Assembly (NCBI GenBank): GCA_947034895.1 | Contig: OX344763.1 | Span: forward strand, 68,653,093 to 68,717,092 | Length of the DNA stretch: 64,000 nucleotides | Direction: 5' to 3' | DNA from: Rhytidiadelphus loreus | Lineage: Eukaryota > Streptophyta > Bryopsida > Hypnales > Hylocomiaceae | Part shown: positions 13,141-27,748 of the stretch, one piece after another | Layout of the letters: each line of letters begins with the position of its first letter | How positions within the stretch are numbered: the stretch's first letter is position 1 | Made by a program: the position numbers and the translations under genes | Notes under the pieces: generated by a model | The model's input: the letters and a program-made list of their open reading frames with translations, nothing else | Databases searched by the model: none | Told to the model about the DNA's origin: nothing

Positions 13141-16100
13141 ATGGAAAACATGTGGTGCAAGTTGCAAATATTCATAAACTCAAGAATTCAAAGAAATACG
13201 CAATTGCTCAATACAATGAATGAACTTGTACGTGGAATGGAAGTATGGAATTTGAACCATGCTTACTACTTTAATATGCAAAATTATATAAAGTCATTTA
13301 ATCCCTATCATGAAGAATGGAAAACATGTGGTGCAAGTTGCAAATATTCATAAAGTCAAGAATCCAAAGAAATACGCAATTGCTCAGGACATTGAATGAA
13401 CTTGTACGTGGAATGGAAATATGGAATTTGAACCATGCTTACTACTTTAATATGCAAAAATATATAAAGTCATTAAATACCTATCAAGAAGAATGGGAAA
13501 CATCTGGTGCAAGTTGCAAATAATCATAAACTCAGGAATTCAAAGAAATACGCAATTGCTCATCACATTGAATGAACTTGAACGTGGAATGGAAATATGG
13601 AATTTGAACCATGCCTACTACTTTAATATGCAAAAATATATAAAGTCATTAAATACCTATCAAGAAGAATGGGAAACATGTGGTGCAAGTTGCAAATGTT
13701 CATAAATTCAAGAATTCAAAGAAATACGCAATTGCTCATCACATTGAATGAACTTGTACGTGGAATGGAAATATGGAATTTAAACAATGCCTACTACTGT
13801 AGTATGCAAAAATATAGAAAGTCATTAAATCCCTATCAAGAAGAATAGGAAACATGTGGTGCAAGTTGCAAATATTCATAAACTCAAAAATTCAAAGAAA
13901 TACGCAATTGCTGAACACAATGAATGAACTTGTACGTGGAATGGAAGTATGGAATTTGAACGATGCTTACTACTTTAATATGCAAAATTATATAAAGTCA
14001 TTAAATCCCTATCATGAAGAATGGAATACATGTGGTGCAAGTTGCAAATATTCATAAAGTCAAGAATTCAAAGAAATACGCAATTGCTCAGGACATTGAA
14101 TGAACTTGTACATGGAATGGAACTATGGATTTTGAACCATGCCTACTACTTTAATATGCAAAAATATATAAAGTCATTAAATACCTATCAAGAAGAATGG
14201 GAAACATGTGGTGCAAGTTGCAAATGTTCATAAATTCAAGAATTCAAAGAAATACGCAATTGCTCATCACATTGAATGAACTTGTACGTGGAATGGAAAT
14301 ATGGAATTTAAACAATGCCTACTACTGTAGTATGCAAAAATATAGAAAGTCATTAAATCCCTATCAAGAAGAATAGGAAACATGTGGTGCAAGTTGCAAA
14401 TATTCATAAACTCAAAAATTCAAAGAAATACGCAATTGCTGAACACAATGAATGAACTTGTACGTGGAATGGAAATATGGAATTTGAACCATGCCTAGTA
14501 CTTTAATTCGCAAAAGTATATAAAGTCATTGAATTCCTATCAAGAAGAATGGGAAACATGTGGTGCAAGTTGCAAATATTCATAAACTCAAGAATTCAAA
14601 GAAATACGCAATTGCTCAATACAATGAATGAACTTGTACGTGGAATGGAAATATGGAATTTAAACAATGCCTACTACTGTAGTATGCAAAAATATATAAA
14701 GTCATTAAATACCTATCAAGAAGAATGGGAAACATGTGGTGCAAGTTGCAAATATTCATAAACTCAAGAATTCAAAGAAATACGCAATTGCTCAATACAT
14801 TGAATGAACTTGTACGTGGAATGGAAATATGGAATTTAAACAATGCCTACTACTGTAGTATGCAAAAATATAGAAAGTCATTAAATCCCTATCAAGAAGA
14901 ATAGGAAACATGTGGTGCAAGTTGCAAATATTCATAAACTCAAAAATTCAAAGAAATACGCAATTGCTGAACACAATGAATGAACTTGTACGTGGAATGG
15001 AAATATGGAATTTGAACCATGCCTAGTACTTTAATTCGCAAAAGTATATAAAGTCATTGAATTCCTATCAAGAAGAATGGGAAACATGTGGTGCAAGTTG
15101 CAAATATTCATAAACTCAAGAATTCAAAGAAATACGCAATTGCTCAATACAATGAATGAACTTGTACGTGGAATGGAAGTATGGAATTTGAACCATGCTT
15201 ACTACTTTAATATGCAAAATTATATAAAGTCATTTAATCCCTATCATGAAGAATGGAAAACATGTGGTGCACGTTGCAAATATTCATAAAGTCAAGAATT
15301 CAAAGAAATACGCAATTGCTCAGGACATTGAATGAACTTGTACATGGAATGGAAGTATGGAATTTGAACCATGCTTACTACTTTAATATGCAAAATTATA
15401 TAAAGTCATTTAATCCCTATCATGAAGAATGGAAAACATGTGGTGCAAGTTGCAAATATTCATAAAGTCAAGAATTCAAAGAAATACGCAATTGCTCAAT
15501 ACAATGAATGAACTTGTACGTGGAATGGAAGTATGGAATTTGAACCATGCTTACTACTTTAATATGCAAAATTATATAAAGTCATTTAATCCCTATCATG
15601 AAGAATGGAAAACATGTGGTGCAAGTTGCAAATATTCATAAAGTCAAGAATCCAAAGAAATACGCAATTGCTCAGGACATTGAATGAACTTGTACATGGA
15701 ATGGAACTATGGATTTTGAACCATGCCTACTACTTTAATATGCAAAAATATATAAAGTCATTAAATACCTATCAAGAAGAATGGGAAACATGTGGTGCAA
15801 GTTGCAAATGTTCATAAATTCAAGAATTCAAAGAAATACGCAATTGCTCATCACATTGAATGAACTTGTACGTGGAATGGAAATATGGAATTTAAACAAT
15901 GCCTACTACTGTAGTATGCAAAAATATAGAAAGTCATTAAATCCCTATCAAGAAGAATAGGAAACATGTGGTGCAAGTTGCAAATATTCATAAACTCAAA
16001 AATTCAAAGAAATACGCAATTGCTGAACACAATGAATGAACTTGTACGTGGAATGGAAATATGGAATTTGAACCATGCCTAGTACTTTAATTCGCAAAAG

Positions 16101-17364
16101 TATATAAAGTCATTGAATTCCTATCAAGAAGAATGGGAAACATGTGGTGCAAGTTGCAAATATTCATAAACTCAAGAATTCAAAGAAATACGCAATTGCT
16201 CAATACAATGAATGAACTTGTACGTGGAATGGAAATATGGAATTTAAACAATGCCTACTACTGTAGTATGCAAAAATATATAAAGTCATTAAATACCTAT
16301 CAAGAAGAATGGGAAACATGTGGTGCAAGTTGCAAATATTCATAAACTCAAGAATTCAAAGAAATACGCAATTGCTCAATACATTGAATGAACTTGTACG
16401 TGGAATGGAAATATGGAATTTAAACAATGCCTACTACTGTAGTATGCAAAAATATAGAAAGTCATTAAATCCCTATCAAGAAGAATAGGAAACATGTGGT
16501 GCAAGTTGCAAATATTCATAAACTCAAAAATTCAAAGAAATACGCAATTGCTGAACACAATGAATGAACTTGTACGTGGAATGGAAATATGGAATTTGAA
16601 CCATGCCTAGTACTTTAATTCGCAAAAGTATATAAAGTCATTGAATTCCTATCAAGAAGAATGGGAAACATGTGGTGCAAGTTGCAAATATTCATAAACT
16701 CAAGAATTCAAAGAAATACGCAATTGCTCAATACAATGAATGAACTTGTACGTGGAATGGAAGTATGGAATTTGAACCATGCTTACTACTTTAATATGCA
16801 AAAATATATAAAGTCATTAAATACCTATCAAGAAGAATGGGAAACATGTGGTGCAAGTTGCAAATGTTCATAAATTCAAGAATTCAAAGAAATACGCAAT
16901 TGCTCATCACATTGAATGAACTTGTACGTGGAATGGAAATATGGAATTTAAACAATGCCTACTACTGTAGTATGCAAAAATATAGAAAGTCATTAAATCC
17001 CTATCAAGAAGAATGGGAAACATGTGGTGCAAGTTGCAAATGTTCATAAATTCAAGAATTCAAAGAAATACGCAATTGCTCATCACATTGAATGAACTTG
17101 TACGTGGAATGGAAATATGGAATTTAAACAATGCCTACTACTGTAGTATGCAAAAATATAGAAAGTCATTAAATCCCTATCAAGAAGAATAGGAAACATG
17201 TGGTGCAAGTTGCAAATATTCATAAACTCAAAAATTCAAAGAAATACGCAATTGCTGAACACAATGAATGAACTTGTACGTGGAATGGAAATATGGAATT
17301 TGAACCATGCCTAGTACTTTAATTCGCAAAAGTATATAAAGTCATTGAATTCCTATCAAGAAGA
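13141..17364 (+). repeat. 12-mer HOR, expanded unit 2 (24 monomers)
   Basis: This unit spans 4224 bp to the next equivalent start at 17365. The extra length comes partly from a 9-monomer tandem duplication (14021-15604 and 15605 to about 17188, 1584-bp spacing; markers 14495/16079 and 15023/16607). It also holds a run of three near-identical consecutive monomers at 15077-15604. Markers inside are spaced 8, 3, 6, 3 and 4 monomers. Confidence 0.83.
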
Positions 17365-20180
17365 ATGGAAAACATGTGGTGCAAGTTGCAAATATTCATA
17401 AACTCAAGAATTCAAAGAAATACGCAATTGCTCAATACAATGAATGAACTTGTACGTGGAATGGAAGTATGGAATTTGAACCATGCTTACTACTTTAATA
17501 TGCAAAATTATATAAAGTCATTTAATCCCTATCATGAAGAATGGAAAACATGTGGTGCAAGTTGCAAATATTCATAAAGTCAAGAATCCAAAGAAATACG
17601 CAATTGCTCAGGACATTGAATGAACTTGTACGTGGAATGGAAATATGGAATTTGAACCATGCCTACTACTTTAATATGCAAAAATATATAAAGTCATTAA
17701 ATACCTATCAAGAAGAATGGGAAACATCTGGTGCAAGTTGCAAATAATCATAAACTCAGGAATTCAAAGAAATACGCAATTGCTCATCACATTGAATGAA
17801 CTTGAACGTGGAATGGAAATATGGAATTTGAACCATGCCTACTACTTTAATATGCAAAAATATATAAAGTCATTAAATACCTATCAAGAAGAATGGGAAA
17901 CATGTGGTGCAAGTTGCAAATGTTCATAAATTCAAGAATTCAAAGAAATACGCAATTGCTCATCACATTGAATGAACTTGTACGTGGAATGGAAATATGG
18001 AATTTAAACAATGCCTACTACTGTAGTATGCAAAAATATAGAAAGTCATTAAATCCCTATCAAGAAGAATGGGAAACATGTGGTGCAAGTTGCAAATATT
18101 CATAAACTCAAAAATTCAAAGAAATACGCAATTGCTGAACACAATGAATGAACTTGTACGTGGAATGGAAGTATGGAATTTGAACGATGCTTACTACTTT
18201 AATATGCAAAATTATATAAAGTCATTAAATCCCTATCATGAAGAATGGAATACATGTGGTGCAAGTTGCAAATATTCATAAAGTCAAGAATTCAAAGAAA
18301 TACGCAATTGCTCAGGACATTGAATGAACTTGTACATGGAATGGAACTATGGAATTTGAACCATGCCTACTACTTTAATATGCAAAAATATATAAAGTCA
18401 TTAAATACCTATCAAGAAGAATGGGAAACATGTGGTGCAAGTTGCAAATGTTCATAAATTCAAGAATTCAAAGAAATACGCAATTGCTCATCACATTGAA
18501 TGAACTTGTACGTGGAATGGAAATATGGAATTTAAACAATGCCTACTACTGTAGTATGCAAAAATATAGAAAGTCATTAAATCCCTATCAAGAAGAATAG
18601 GAAACATGTGGTGCAAGTTGCAAATATTCATAAACTCAAAAATTCAAAGAAATACGCAATTGCTGAACACAATGAATGAACTTGTACGTGGAATGGAAAT
18701 ATGGAATTTGAACCATGCCTAGTACTTTAATTCGCAAAAGTATATAAAGTCATTGAATTCCTATCAAGAAGAATGGGAAACATGTGGTGCAAGTTGCAAA
18801 TATTCATAAACTCAAGAATTCAAAGAAATACGCAATTGCTCAATACAATGAATGAACTTGTACGTGGAATGGAAGTATGGAATTTGAACCATGCTTACTA
18901 CTTTAATATGCAAAATTATATAAAGTCATTTAATCCCTATCATGAAGAATGGAAAACATGTGGTGCAAGTTGCAAATATTCATAAAGTCAAGAATTCAAA
19001 GAAATACGCAATTGCTCAGGACATTGAATGAACTTGTACATGGAATGGAAATATGGAATTTGAACCATGCTTACTACTTTAATATGCAAAAATATATAAA
19101 GTCATTAAATACCTATCAAGAAGAATGGGAAACATGTGGTGCAAGTTGCAAATGTTCATAAATTCAAGAATTCAAAGAAATACGCAATTGCTCATCACAT
19201 TGAATGAACTTGTACGTGGAATGGAAATATGGAATTTAAACAATGCCTACTACTGTAGTATGCAAAAATATAGAAAGTCATTAAATCCCTATCAAGAAGA
19301 ATAGGAAACATGTGGTGCAAGTTGCAAATATTCATAAACTCAAAAATTCAAAGAAATACGCAATTGCTGAACACAATGAATGAACTTGTACGTGGAATGG
19401 AAATATGGAATTTGAACCATGCCAAGTACTTTAATATGCAAAATTATATAAAGTCATTTAATCCCTATCATGAAGAATGGAAAACATGTGGTGCAAGTTG
19501 CAAATATTCATAAAGTCAAGAATTCAAAGAAATACGCAATTGCTCAGGACATTGAATGAACTTGTACATGGAATGGAAATATGGAATTTGAACCATGCTT
19601 ACTACTTTAATATGCAAAAATATATAAAGTCATTAAATACCTATCAAGAAGAATGGGAAACATGTGGTGCAAGTTGCAAATATTCATAAAGTCAAGAATT
19701 CAAAGAAATACGCAATTGCTCAGGACATTGAATGAACTTGTACATGGAATGGAAATATGGAATTTGAACCATGCTTACTACTTTAATATGCAAAAATATA
19801 TAAAGTCATTAAATACCTATCAAGAAGAATGGGAAACATGTGGTGCAAGTTGCAAATGTTCATAAATTCAAGAATTCAAAGAAATACGCAATTGCTCATC
19901 ACATTGAATGAACTTGTACGTGGAATGGAAATATGGAATTTAAACAATGCCTACTACTGTAGTATGCAAAAATATAGAAAGTCATTAAATCCCTATCAAG
20001 AAGAATAGGAAACATGTGGTGCAAGTTGCAAATATTCATAAACTCAAAAATTCAAAGAAATACGCAATTGCTGAACACAATGAATGAACTTGTACGTGGA
20101 ATGGAAATATGGAATTTGAACCATGCCTAGTACTTTAATTCGCAAAAGTATATAAAGTCATTGAATTCCTATCAAGAAGA
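17365..20180 (+). repeat. 12-mer HOR, expanded unit 3 (16 monomers)
   Basis: The spacing to the next start is 2816 bp. It opens like unit 1 and includes a 3-monomer step (18949/19477) and a single-monomer duplication (19477-19652 and 19653-19828). The CTAGTAC markers at 17311, 18719 and 20127 are each 1408 bp (8 monomers) apart, so the usual 4-monomer interval is missing. Confidence 0.82.
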
Positions 20181-23100
20181 ATGGAAAACATGTGGTGCAA
20201 GTTGCAAATATTCATAAACTCAAGAATTCAAAGAAATACGCAATTGCTCAATACAATGAATGAACTTGTACGTGGAATGGAAGTATGGAATTTGAACCAT
20301 GCTTACTACTTTAATATGCAAAATTATATAAAGTCATTTAATCCCTATCATGAAGAATGGAAAACATGTGGTGCAAGTTGCAAATATTCATAAAGTCAAG
20401 AATCCAAAGAAATACGCAATTGCTCAGGACATTGAATGAACTTGTACGTGGAATGGAAATATGGAATTTGAACCATGCTTACTACTTTAATATGCAAAAA
20501 TATATAAAGTCATTAAATACCTATCAAGAAGAATGGGAAACATCTGGTGCAAGTTGCAAATAATCATAAACTCAGGAATTCAAAGAAATACGCAATTGCT
20601 CATCACATTGAATGAACTTGAACGTGGAATGGAAATATGGAATTTGAACCATGCCTACTACTTTAATATGCAAAAATATATAAAGTCATTAAATACCTAT
20701 CAAGAAGAATGGGAAACATGTGGTGCAAGTTGCAAATGTTCATAAATTCAAGAATTCAAAGAAATACGCAATTGCTCATCACATTGAATGAACTTGTACG
20801 TGGAATGGAAATATGGAATTTAAACAATGCCTACTACTGTAGTATGCAAAAATATAGAAAGTCATTAAATCCCTATCAAGAAGAATAGGAAACATGTGGT
20901 GCAAGTTGCAAATATTCATAAACTCAAAAATTCAAAGAAATACGCAATTGCTGAACACAATGAATGAACTTGTACGTGGAATGGAAGTATGGAATTTGAA
21001 CGATGCTTACTACTTTAATATGCAAAATTATATAAAGTCATTAAATCCCTATCATGAAGAATGGAATACATGTGGTGCAAGTTGCAAATATTCATAAAGT
21101 CAAGAATTCAAAGAAATACGCAATTGCTCAGGACATTGAATGAACTTGTACATGGAATGGAACTATGGATTTTGAACCATGCCTACTACTTTAATATGCA
21201 AAAATATATAAAGTCATTAAATACCTATCAAGAAGAATGGGAAACATGTGGTGCAAGTTGCAAATGTTCATAAATTCAAGAATTCAAAGAAATACGCAAT
21301 TGCTCATCACATTGAATGAACTTGTACGTGGAATGGAAATATGGAATTTAAACAATGCCTACTACTGTAGTATGCAAAAATATAGAAAGTCATTAAATCC
21401 CTATCAAGAAGAATAGGAAACATGTGGTGCAAGTTGCAAATATTCATAAACTCAAAAATTCAAAGAAATACGCAATTGCTGAACACAATGAATGAACTTG
21501 TACGTGGAATGGAAATATGGAATTTGAACCATGCCTAGTACTTTAATTCGCAAAAGTATATAAAGTCATTGAATCCCTATCAAGAAGAATGGGAAACATG
21601 TGGTGCAAGTTGCAAATATTCATAAACTCAAGAATTCAAAGAAATACGCAATTGCTCAACACAATGAATGAACTTGTACGTGGAATGGAAGTATGGAATT
21701 TGAACCATGCTTACTACTTTAATATGCAAAATTATATAAAGTCATTTAATCCCTATCATGAAGAATGGAAAACATGTGGTGCAAGTTGCAAATATTCATA
21801 AAGTCAAGAATTCAAAGAAATACGCAATTGCTCAGGACATTGAATGAACTTGTACATGGAATGGAAATATGGAATTTGAACCATGCTTACTACTTTAATA
21901 TGCAAAAATATATAAAGTCATTAAATACCTATCAAGAAGAATGGGAAACATGTGGTGCAAGTTGCAAATGTTCATAAATTCAAGAATTCAAAGAAATACG
22001 CAATTGCTCATCACATTGAATGAACTTGTACGTGGAATGGAAATATGGAATTTAAACAATGCCTACTACTGTAGTATGCAAAAATATAGAAAGTCATTAA
22101 ATCCCTATCAAGAAGAATAGGAAACATGTGGTGCAAGTTGCAAATATTCATAAACTCAAAAATTCAAAGAAATACGCAATTGCTGAACACAATGAATGAA
22201 CTTGTACGTGGAATGGAAATATGGAATTTAAACAATGCCTAGTACTTTAATTCGCAAAAGTATATAAAGTCATTGAATTCCTATCAAGAAGAATGGGAAA
22301 CATGTGGTGCAAGTTGCAAATATTCATAAACTCAGGAATTTAAAGAAATACGCAATTGCTCATCACATTGAATGAACTTGAACGTGGAATGGAAATATGG
22401 AATTTGAACCATGCCTACTACTTTAATATGCAAATATATATATGGTTATTAAATCCCTATCAAGAAGAATGGGAAACATGTGGTGCAAGTTGCAAATATT
22501 CATAAACTCAAGAATTCAAAGAAATACGCAATTGCTGAACACAATGAATGAACTTGGACGTGGAATGGAAATATGGAATTTGAACGATGCTTACTACTTT
22601 AATATGCAAAAATATATAAAGTCATTAAATCCCTATCAAGAAGAATGGGAAACATGTGGTGCAAGTTGCAAATGTTCATAAATTCAAGAATTCAAAGAAA
22701 TACGCAATTGCTCATCACATTGAATGAACTTGTACGTGGAATGGAAATATGGAATTTAAACAATGCCTACTACTGTAGTATGCAAAAATATAGAAAGTCA
22801 TTAAATCCCTATCAAGAAGAATAGGAAACATGTGGTGCAAGTTGCAAATATTCATAAACTCAAAAATTCAAAGAAATACGCAATTGCTGAACACAATGAA
22901 TGAACTTGTACGTGGAATGGAAGTATGGAATTTGAACGATGCTTACTACTTTAATATGCAAAATTATATAAAGTCATTAAATCCCTATCATGAAGAATGG
23001 AATACATGTGGTGCAAGTTGCAAATATTCATAAAGTCAAGAATTCAAAGAAATACGCAATTGCTCAGGACATTGAATGAACTTGTACATGGAATGGAACT

Positions 23101-23524
23101 ATGGATTTTGAACCATGCCTACTACTTTAATATGCAAAAATATATAAAGTCATTAAATACCTATCAAGAAGAATGGGAAACATGTGGTGCAAGTTGCAAA
23201 TGTTCATAAATTCAAGAATTCAAAGAAATACGCAATTGCTCATCACATTGAATGAACTTGTACGTGGAATGGAAATATGGAATTTAAACAATGCCTACTA
23301 CTGTAGTATGCAAAAATATAGAAAGTCATTAAATCCCTATCAAGAAGAATAGGAAACATGTGGTGCAAGTTGCAAATATTCATAAACTCAAAAATTCAAA
23401 GAAATACGCAATTGCTGAACACAATGAATGAACTTGTACGTGGAATGGAAATATGGAATTTGAACCATGCCTAGTACTTTAATTCGCAAAAGTATATAAA
23501 GTCATTGAATTCCTATCAAGAAGA
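20181..23524 (+). repeat. 12-mer HOR, expanded unit 4 (19 monomers)
   Basis: The spacing to the next start is 3344 bp. The first 12 monomers follow the standard order (20181, 20357, 20533, 20894, 21061, 21589, 21765). Seven more, at about 22290-23524, include a repeat of the 20894/21061 pair at 22830/22997 and a monomer with GCAAATATATATATGG near 22432 that is typical of blocks further right. Confidence 0.82.
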
Positions 23525-25636
23525 ATGGAAAACATGTGGTGCAAGTTGCAAATATTCATAAACTCAAGAATTCAAAGAAATACGCAATTGCTCAATACAA
23601 TGAATGAACTTGTACGTGGAATGGAAATATGGAATTTGAACCATGCTTACTACTTTAATATGCAAAATTATATAAAGTCATTTAATCCCTATCATGAAGA
23701 ATGGAAAACATGTGGTGCAAGTTGCAAATATTCATAAAGTCAAGAATCCAAAGAAATACGCAATTGCTCAGGACATTGAATGAACTTGTACGTGGAATGG
23801 AAATATGGAATTTGAACCATGCTTACTACTTTAATATGCAAAAATATATAAAGTCATTAAATACCTATCAAGAAGAATGGGAAACATCTGGTGCAAGTTG
23901 CAAATAATCATAAACTCAGGAATTCAAAGAAATACGCAATTGCTCATCACATTGAATGAACTTGAACGTGGAATGGAAATATGGAATTTGAACCATGCCT
24001 ACTACTTTAATATGCAAAAATATATAAAGTCATTAAATACCTATCAAGAAGAATGGGAAACATGTGGTGCAAGTTGCAAATGTTCATAAATTCAAGAATT
24101 CAAAGAAATACGCAATTGCTCATCACATTGAATGAACTTGTACGTGGAATGGAAATATGGAATTTAAACAATGCCTACTACTGTAGTATGCAAAAATATA
24201 GAAAGTCATTAAATCCCTATCAAGAAGAATAGGAAACATGTGGTGCAAGTTGCAAATATTCATAAACTCAAAAATTCAAAGAAATACGCAATTGCTGAAC
24301 ACAATGAATGAACTTGTACGTGGAATGGAAGTATGGAATTTGAACGATGCTTACTACTTTAATATGCAAAATTATATAAAGTCATTAAATCCCTATCATG
24401 AAGAATGGAATACATGTGGTGCAAGTTGCAAATATTCATAAAGTCAAGAATTCAAAGAAATACGCAATTGCTCAGGACATTGAATGAACTTGTACATGGA
24501 ATGGAACTATGGATTTTGAACCATGCCTACTACTTTAATATGCAAAAATATATAAAGTCATTAAATACCTATCAAGAAGAATGGGAAACATGTGGTGCAA
24601 GTTGCAAATGTTCATAAATTCAAGAATTCAAAGAAATACGCAATTGCTCATCACATTGAATGAACTTGTACGTGGAATGGAAATATGGAATTTAAACAAT
24701 GCCTACTACTGTAGTATGCAAAAATATAGAAAGTCATTAAATCCCTATCAAGAAGAATAGGAAACATGTGGTGCAAGTTGCAAATATTCATAAACTCAAA
24801 AATTCAAAGAAATACGCAATTGCTGAACACAATGAATGAACTTGTACGTGGAGTGGAAATATGGAATTTGAACCATGCCTAGTACTTTAATTCGCAAAAG
24901 TATATAAAGTCATTGAATTCCTATCAAGAAGAATGGGAAACATGTGGTGCAAGTTGCAAATATTCATAAACTCAAGAATTCAAAGAAATACGCAATTGCT
25001 CAATACAATGAATGAACTTGTACGTGGAATGGAAGTATGGAATTTGAACCATGCTTACTACTTTAATATGCAAAATTATATAAAGTCATTTAATCCCTAT
25101 CATGAAGAATGGAAAACATGTGGTGCAAGTTGCAAATATTCATAAAGTCAAGAATTCAAAGAAATACGCAATTGCTCAGGACATTGAATGAACTTGTACA
25201 TGGAATGGAAATATGGAATTTGAACCATGCTTACTACTTTAATATGCAAAAATATATAAAGTCATTAAATACCTATCAAGAAGAATGGGAAACATGTGGT
25301 GCAAGTTGCAAATGTTCATAAATTCAAGAATTCAAAGAAATACGCAATTGCTCATCACATTGAATGAACTTGTACGTGGAATGGAAATATGGAATTTAAA
25401 CAATGCCTACTACTGTAGTATGCAAAAATATAGAAAGTCATTAAATCCCTATCAAGAAGAATAGGAAACATGTGGTGCAAGTTGCAAATATTCATAAACT
25501 CAAAAATTCAAAGAAATACGCAATTGCTGAACACAATGAATGAACTTGTACGTGGAATGGAAATATGGAATTTGAACCATGCCTAGTACTTTAATTCGCA
25601 AAAGTATATAAAGTCATTGAATTCCTATCAAGAAGA
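23525..25636 (+). repeat. 12-mer HOR, unit 5 (2112 bp)
   Basis: Standard order and exact 2112-bp spacing to unit 6 (23525/25637, 23701/25813, 24933/27045, 25109/27221). Markers lie at 24879 and 25583. There is a private G at GGAGTGGAAAT near 24851. Confidence 0.9.
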
Positions 25637-27748
25637 ATGGAAAACATGTGGTGCAAGTTGCAAATATTCATAAACTCAAGAATTCAAAGAAATACGCAAT
25701 TGCTCAATACAATGAATGAACTTGTACGTGGAATGGAAGTATGGAATTTGAACCATGCTTACTACTTTAATATGCAAAATTATATAAAGTCATTTAATCC
25801 CTATCATGAAGAATGGAAAACATGTGGTGCAAGTTGCAAATATTCATAAAGTCAAGAATCCAAAGAAATACGCAATTGCTCAGGACATTGAATGAACTTG
25901 TACGTGGAATGGAAATATGGAATTTGAACCATGCTTACTACTTTAATATGCAAAAATATATAAAGTCATTAAATACCTATCAAGAAGAATGGGAAACATC
26001 TGGTGCAAGTTGCAAATAATCATAAACTCAGGAATTCAAAGAAATACGCAATTGCTCATCACATTGAATGAACTTGAACGTGGAATGGAAATATGGAATT
26101 TGAACCATGCCTACTACTTTAATATGCAAATATATATATGGTTATTAAATCCCTATCAAGAAGAATGGGAAACATGTGGTGCAAGTTGCAAATATTCATA
26201 AACTCAAGAATTCAAAGAAATACGCAATTGCTGAACACAATGAATGAACTTGTACGTGGAATGGAAATATGGAATTTGAACCATGCTTACTACTTTAATA
26301 TGCAAAAATATATAAAGTCATTAAATCCCTATCAAGAAGAATGGGAAACATCTGGTGCAAGTTGCAAATATTCATAAACTCAAGAATTCAAAGAAATACG
26401 CAATTGCTCAACACATTGAACGAACTTGTACGTGGAATGGAATTATGGATTTTGAACCATGCTTACTACTTTAATATGCAAAAGTATATATGGTTATTAA
26501 ATACCTATCAAGAAGAGTGGGAAACATCTGGTGCAAGTTGCAAATAATCATAAACTCAAGAATTCAAAGAAATACGCAATTGCTCATCACATTGAATGAA
26601 CTTGAACGTGGAATGGAAATATGGAATTTGAACCATGCCTACTACTTTAATATGCAAATATATATATGGTTATTAAATACCTATCAAGAAGAATGGGAAA
26701 CATGTGGTGCAAGTTGCATATATTCATAAACTCAAGAATTCAAAGAAATTCGCAATTGCTCATCACATTGAATGAACTTGTACGTGGAATGGAAATATGG
26801 AATTTAAACAATGCCTACTACTGTAGTATGCAAAAATATAGAAACTCATTAAATCCCTATCAAGAAGAATAGGAAACATGTGGTGCAAGTTGCAAATATT
26901 CATAAACTCAAAAATTCAAAGAAATACGCAATTGCTGAACACAATGAATGAACTTGTACGTGGAATGGAAATATGGAATTTGAACCATGCCTAGTACTTT
27001 AATTCGCAAAAGTATATAAAGTCATTGAATTCCTATCAAGAAGAATGGGAAACATGTGGTGCAAGTTGCAAATATTCATAAACTCAAGAATTCAAAGAAA
27101 TACGCAATTGCTCAATACAATGAATGAACTTGTACGTGGAATGGAAGTATGGAATTTGAACCATGCTTACTACTTTAATATGCAAAATTATATAAAGTCA
27201 TTTAATCCCTATCATGAAGAATGGAAAACATGTGGTGCAAGTTGCAAATATTCATAAAGTCAAGAATTCAAAGAAATACGCAATTGCTCAGGACATTGAA
27301 TGAACTTGTACATGGAATGGAAATATGGAATTTGAACCATGCTTACTACTTTAATATGCAAAAATATATAAAGTCATTAAATACCTATCAAGAAGAATGG
27401 GAAACATGTGGTGCAAGTTGCAAATGTTCATAAATTCAAGAATTCAAAGAAATACGCAATTGCTCATCACATTGAATGAACTTGTACGTGGAATGGAAAT
27501 ATGGAATTTAAACAATGCCTACTACTGTAGTATGCAAAAATATAGAAAGTCATTAAATCCCTATCAAGAAGAATAGGAAACATGTGGTGCAAGTTGCAAA
27601 TATTCATAAACTCAAAAATTCAAAGAAATACGCAATTGCTGAACACAATGAATGAACTTGTACGTGGAATGGAAATATGGAATTTGAACCATGCCTAGTA
27701 CTTTAATTCGCAAAAGTATATAAAGTCATTGAATTCCTATCAAGGAGA
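25637..27748 (+). repeat. 12-mer HOR, unit 6 with replaced segment
   Basis: The length is the standard 2112 bp and both flanks match unit 5. Between about 26128 and 26750, however, the monomers are of other types (GCAAATATATATATGGTTATT, then ATTATGGATTTTG, then an ATTCGCAATTGC variant). The equivalent stretch of unit 5 is about 24016-24638. The markers at 26991 and 27695 remain in register. Confidence 0.87.
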
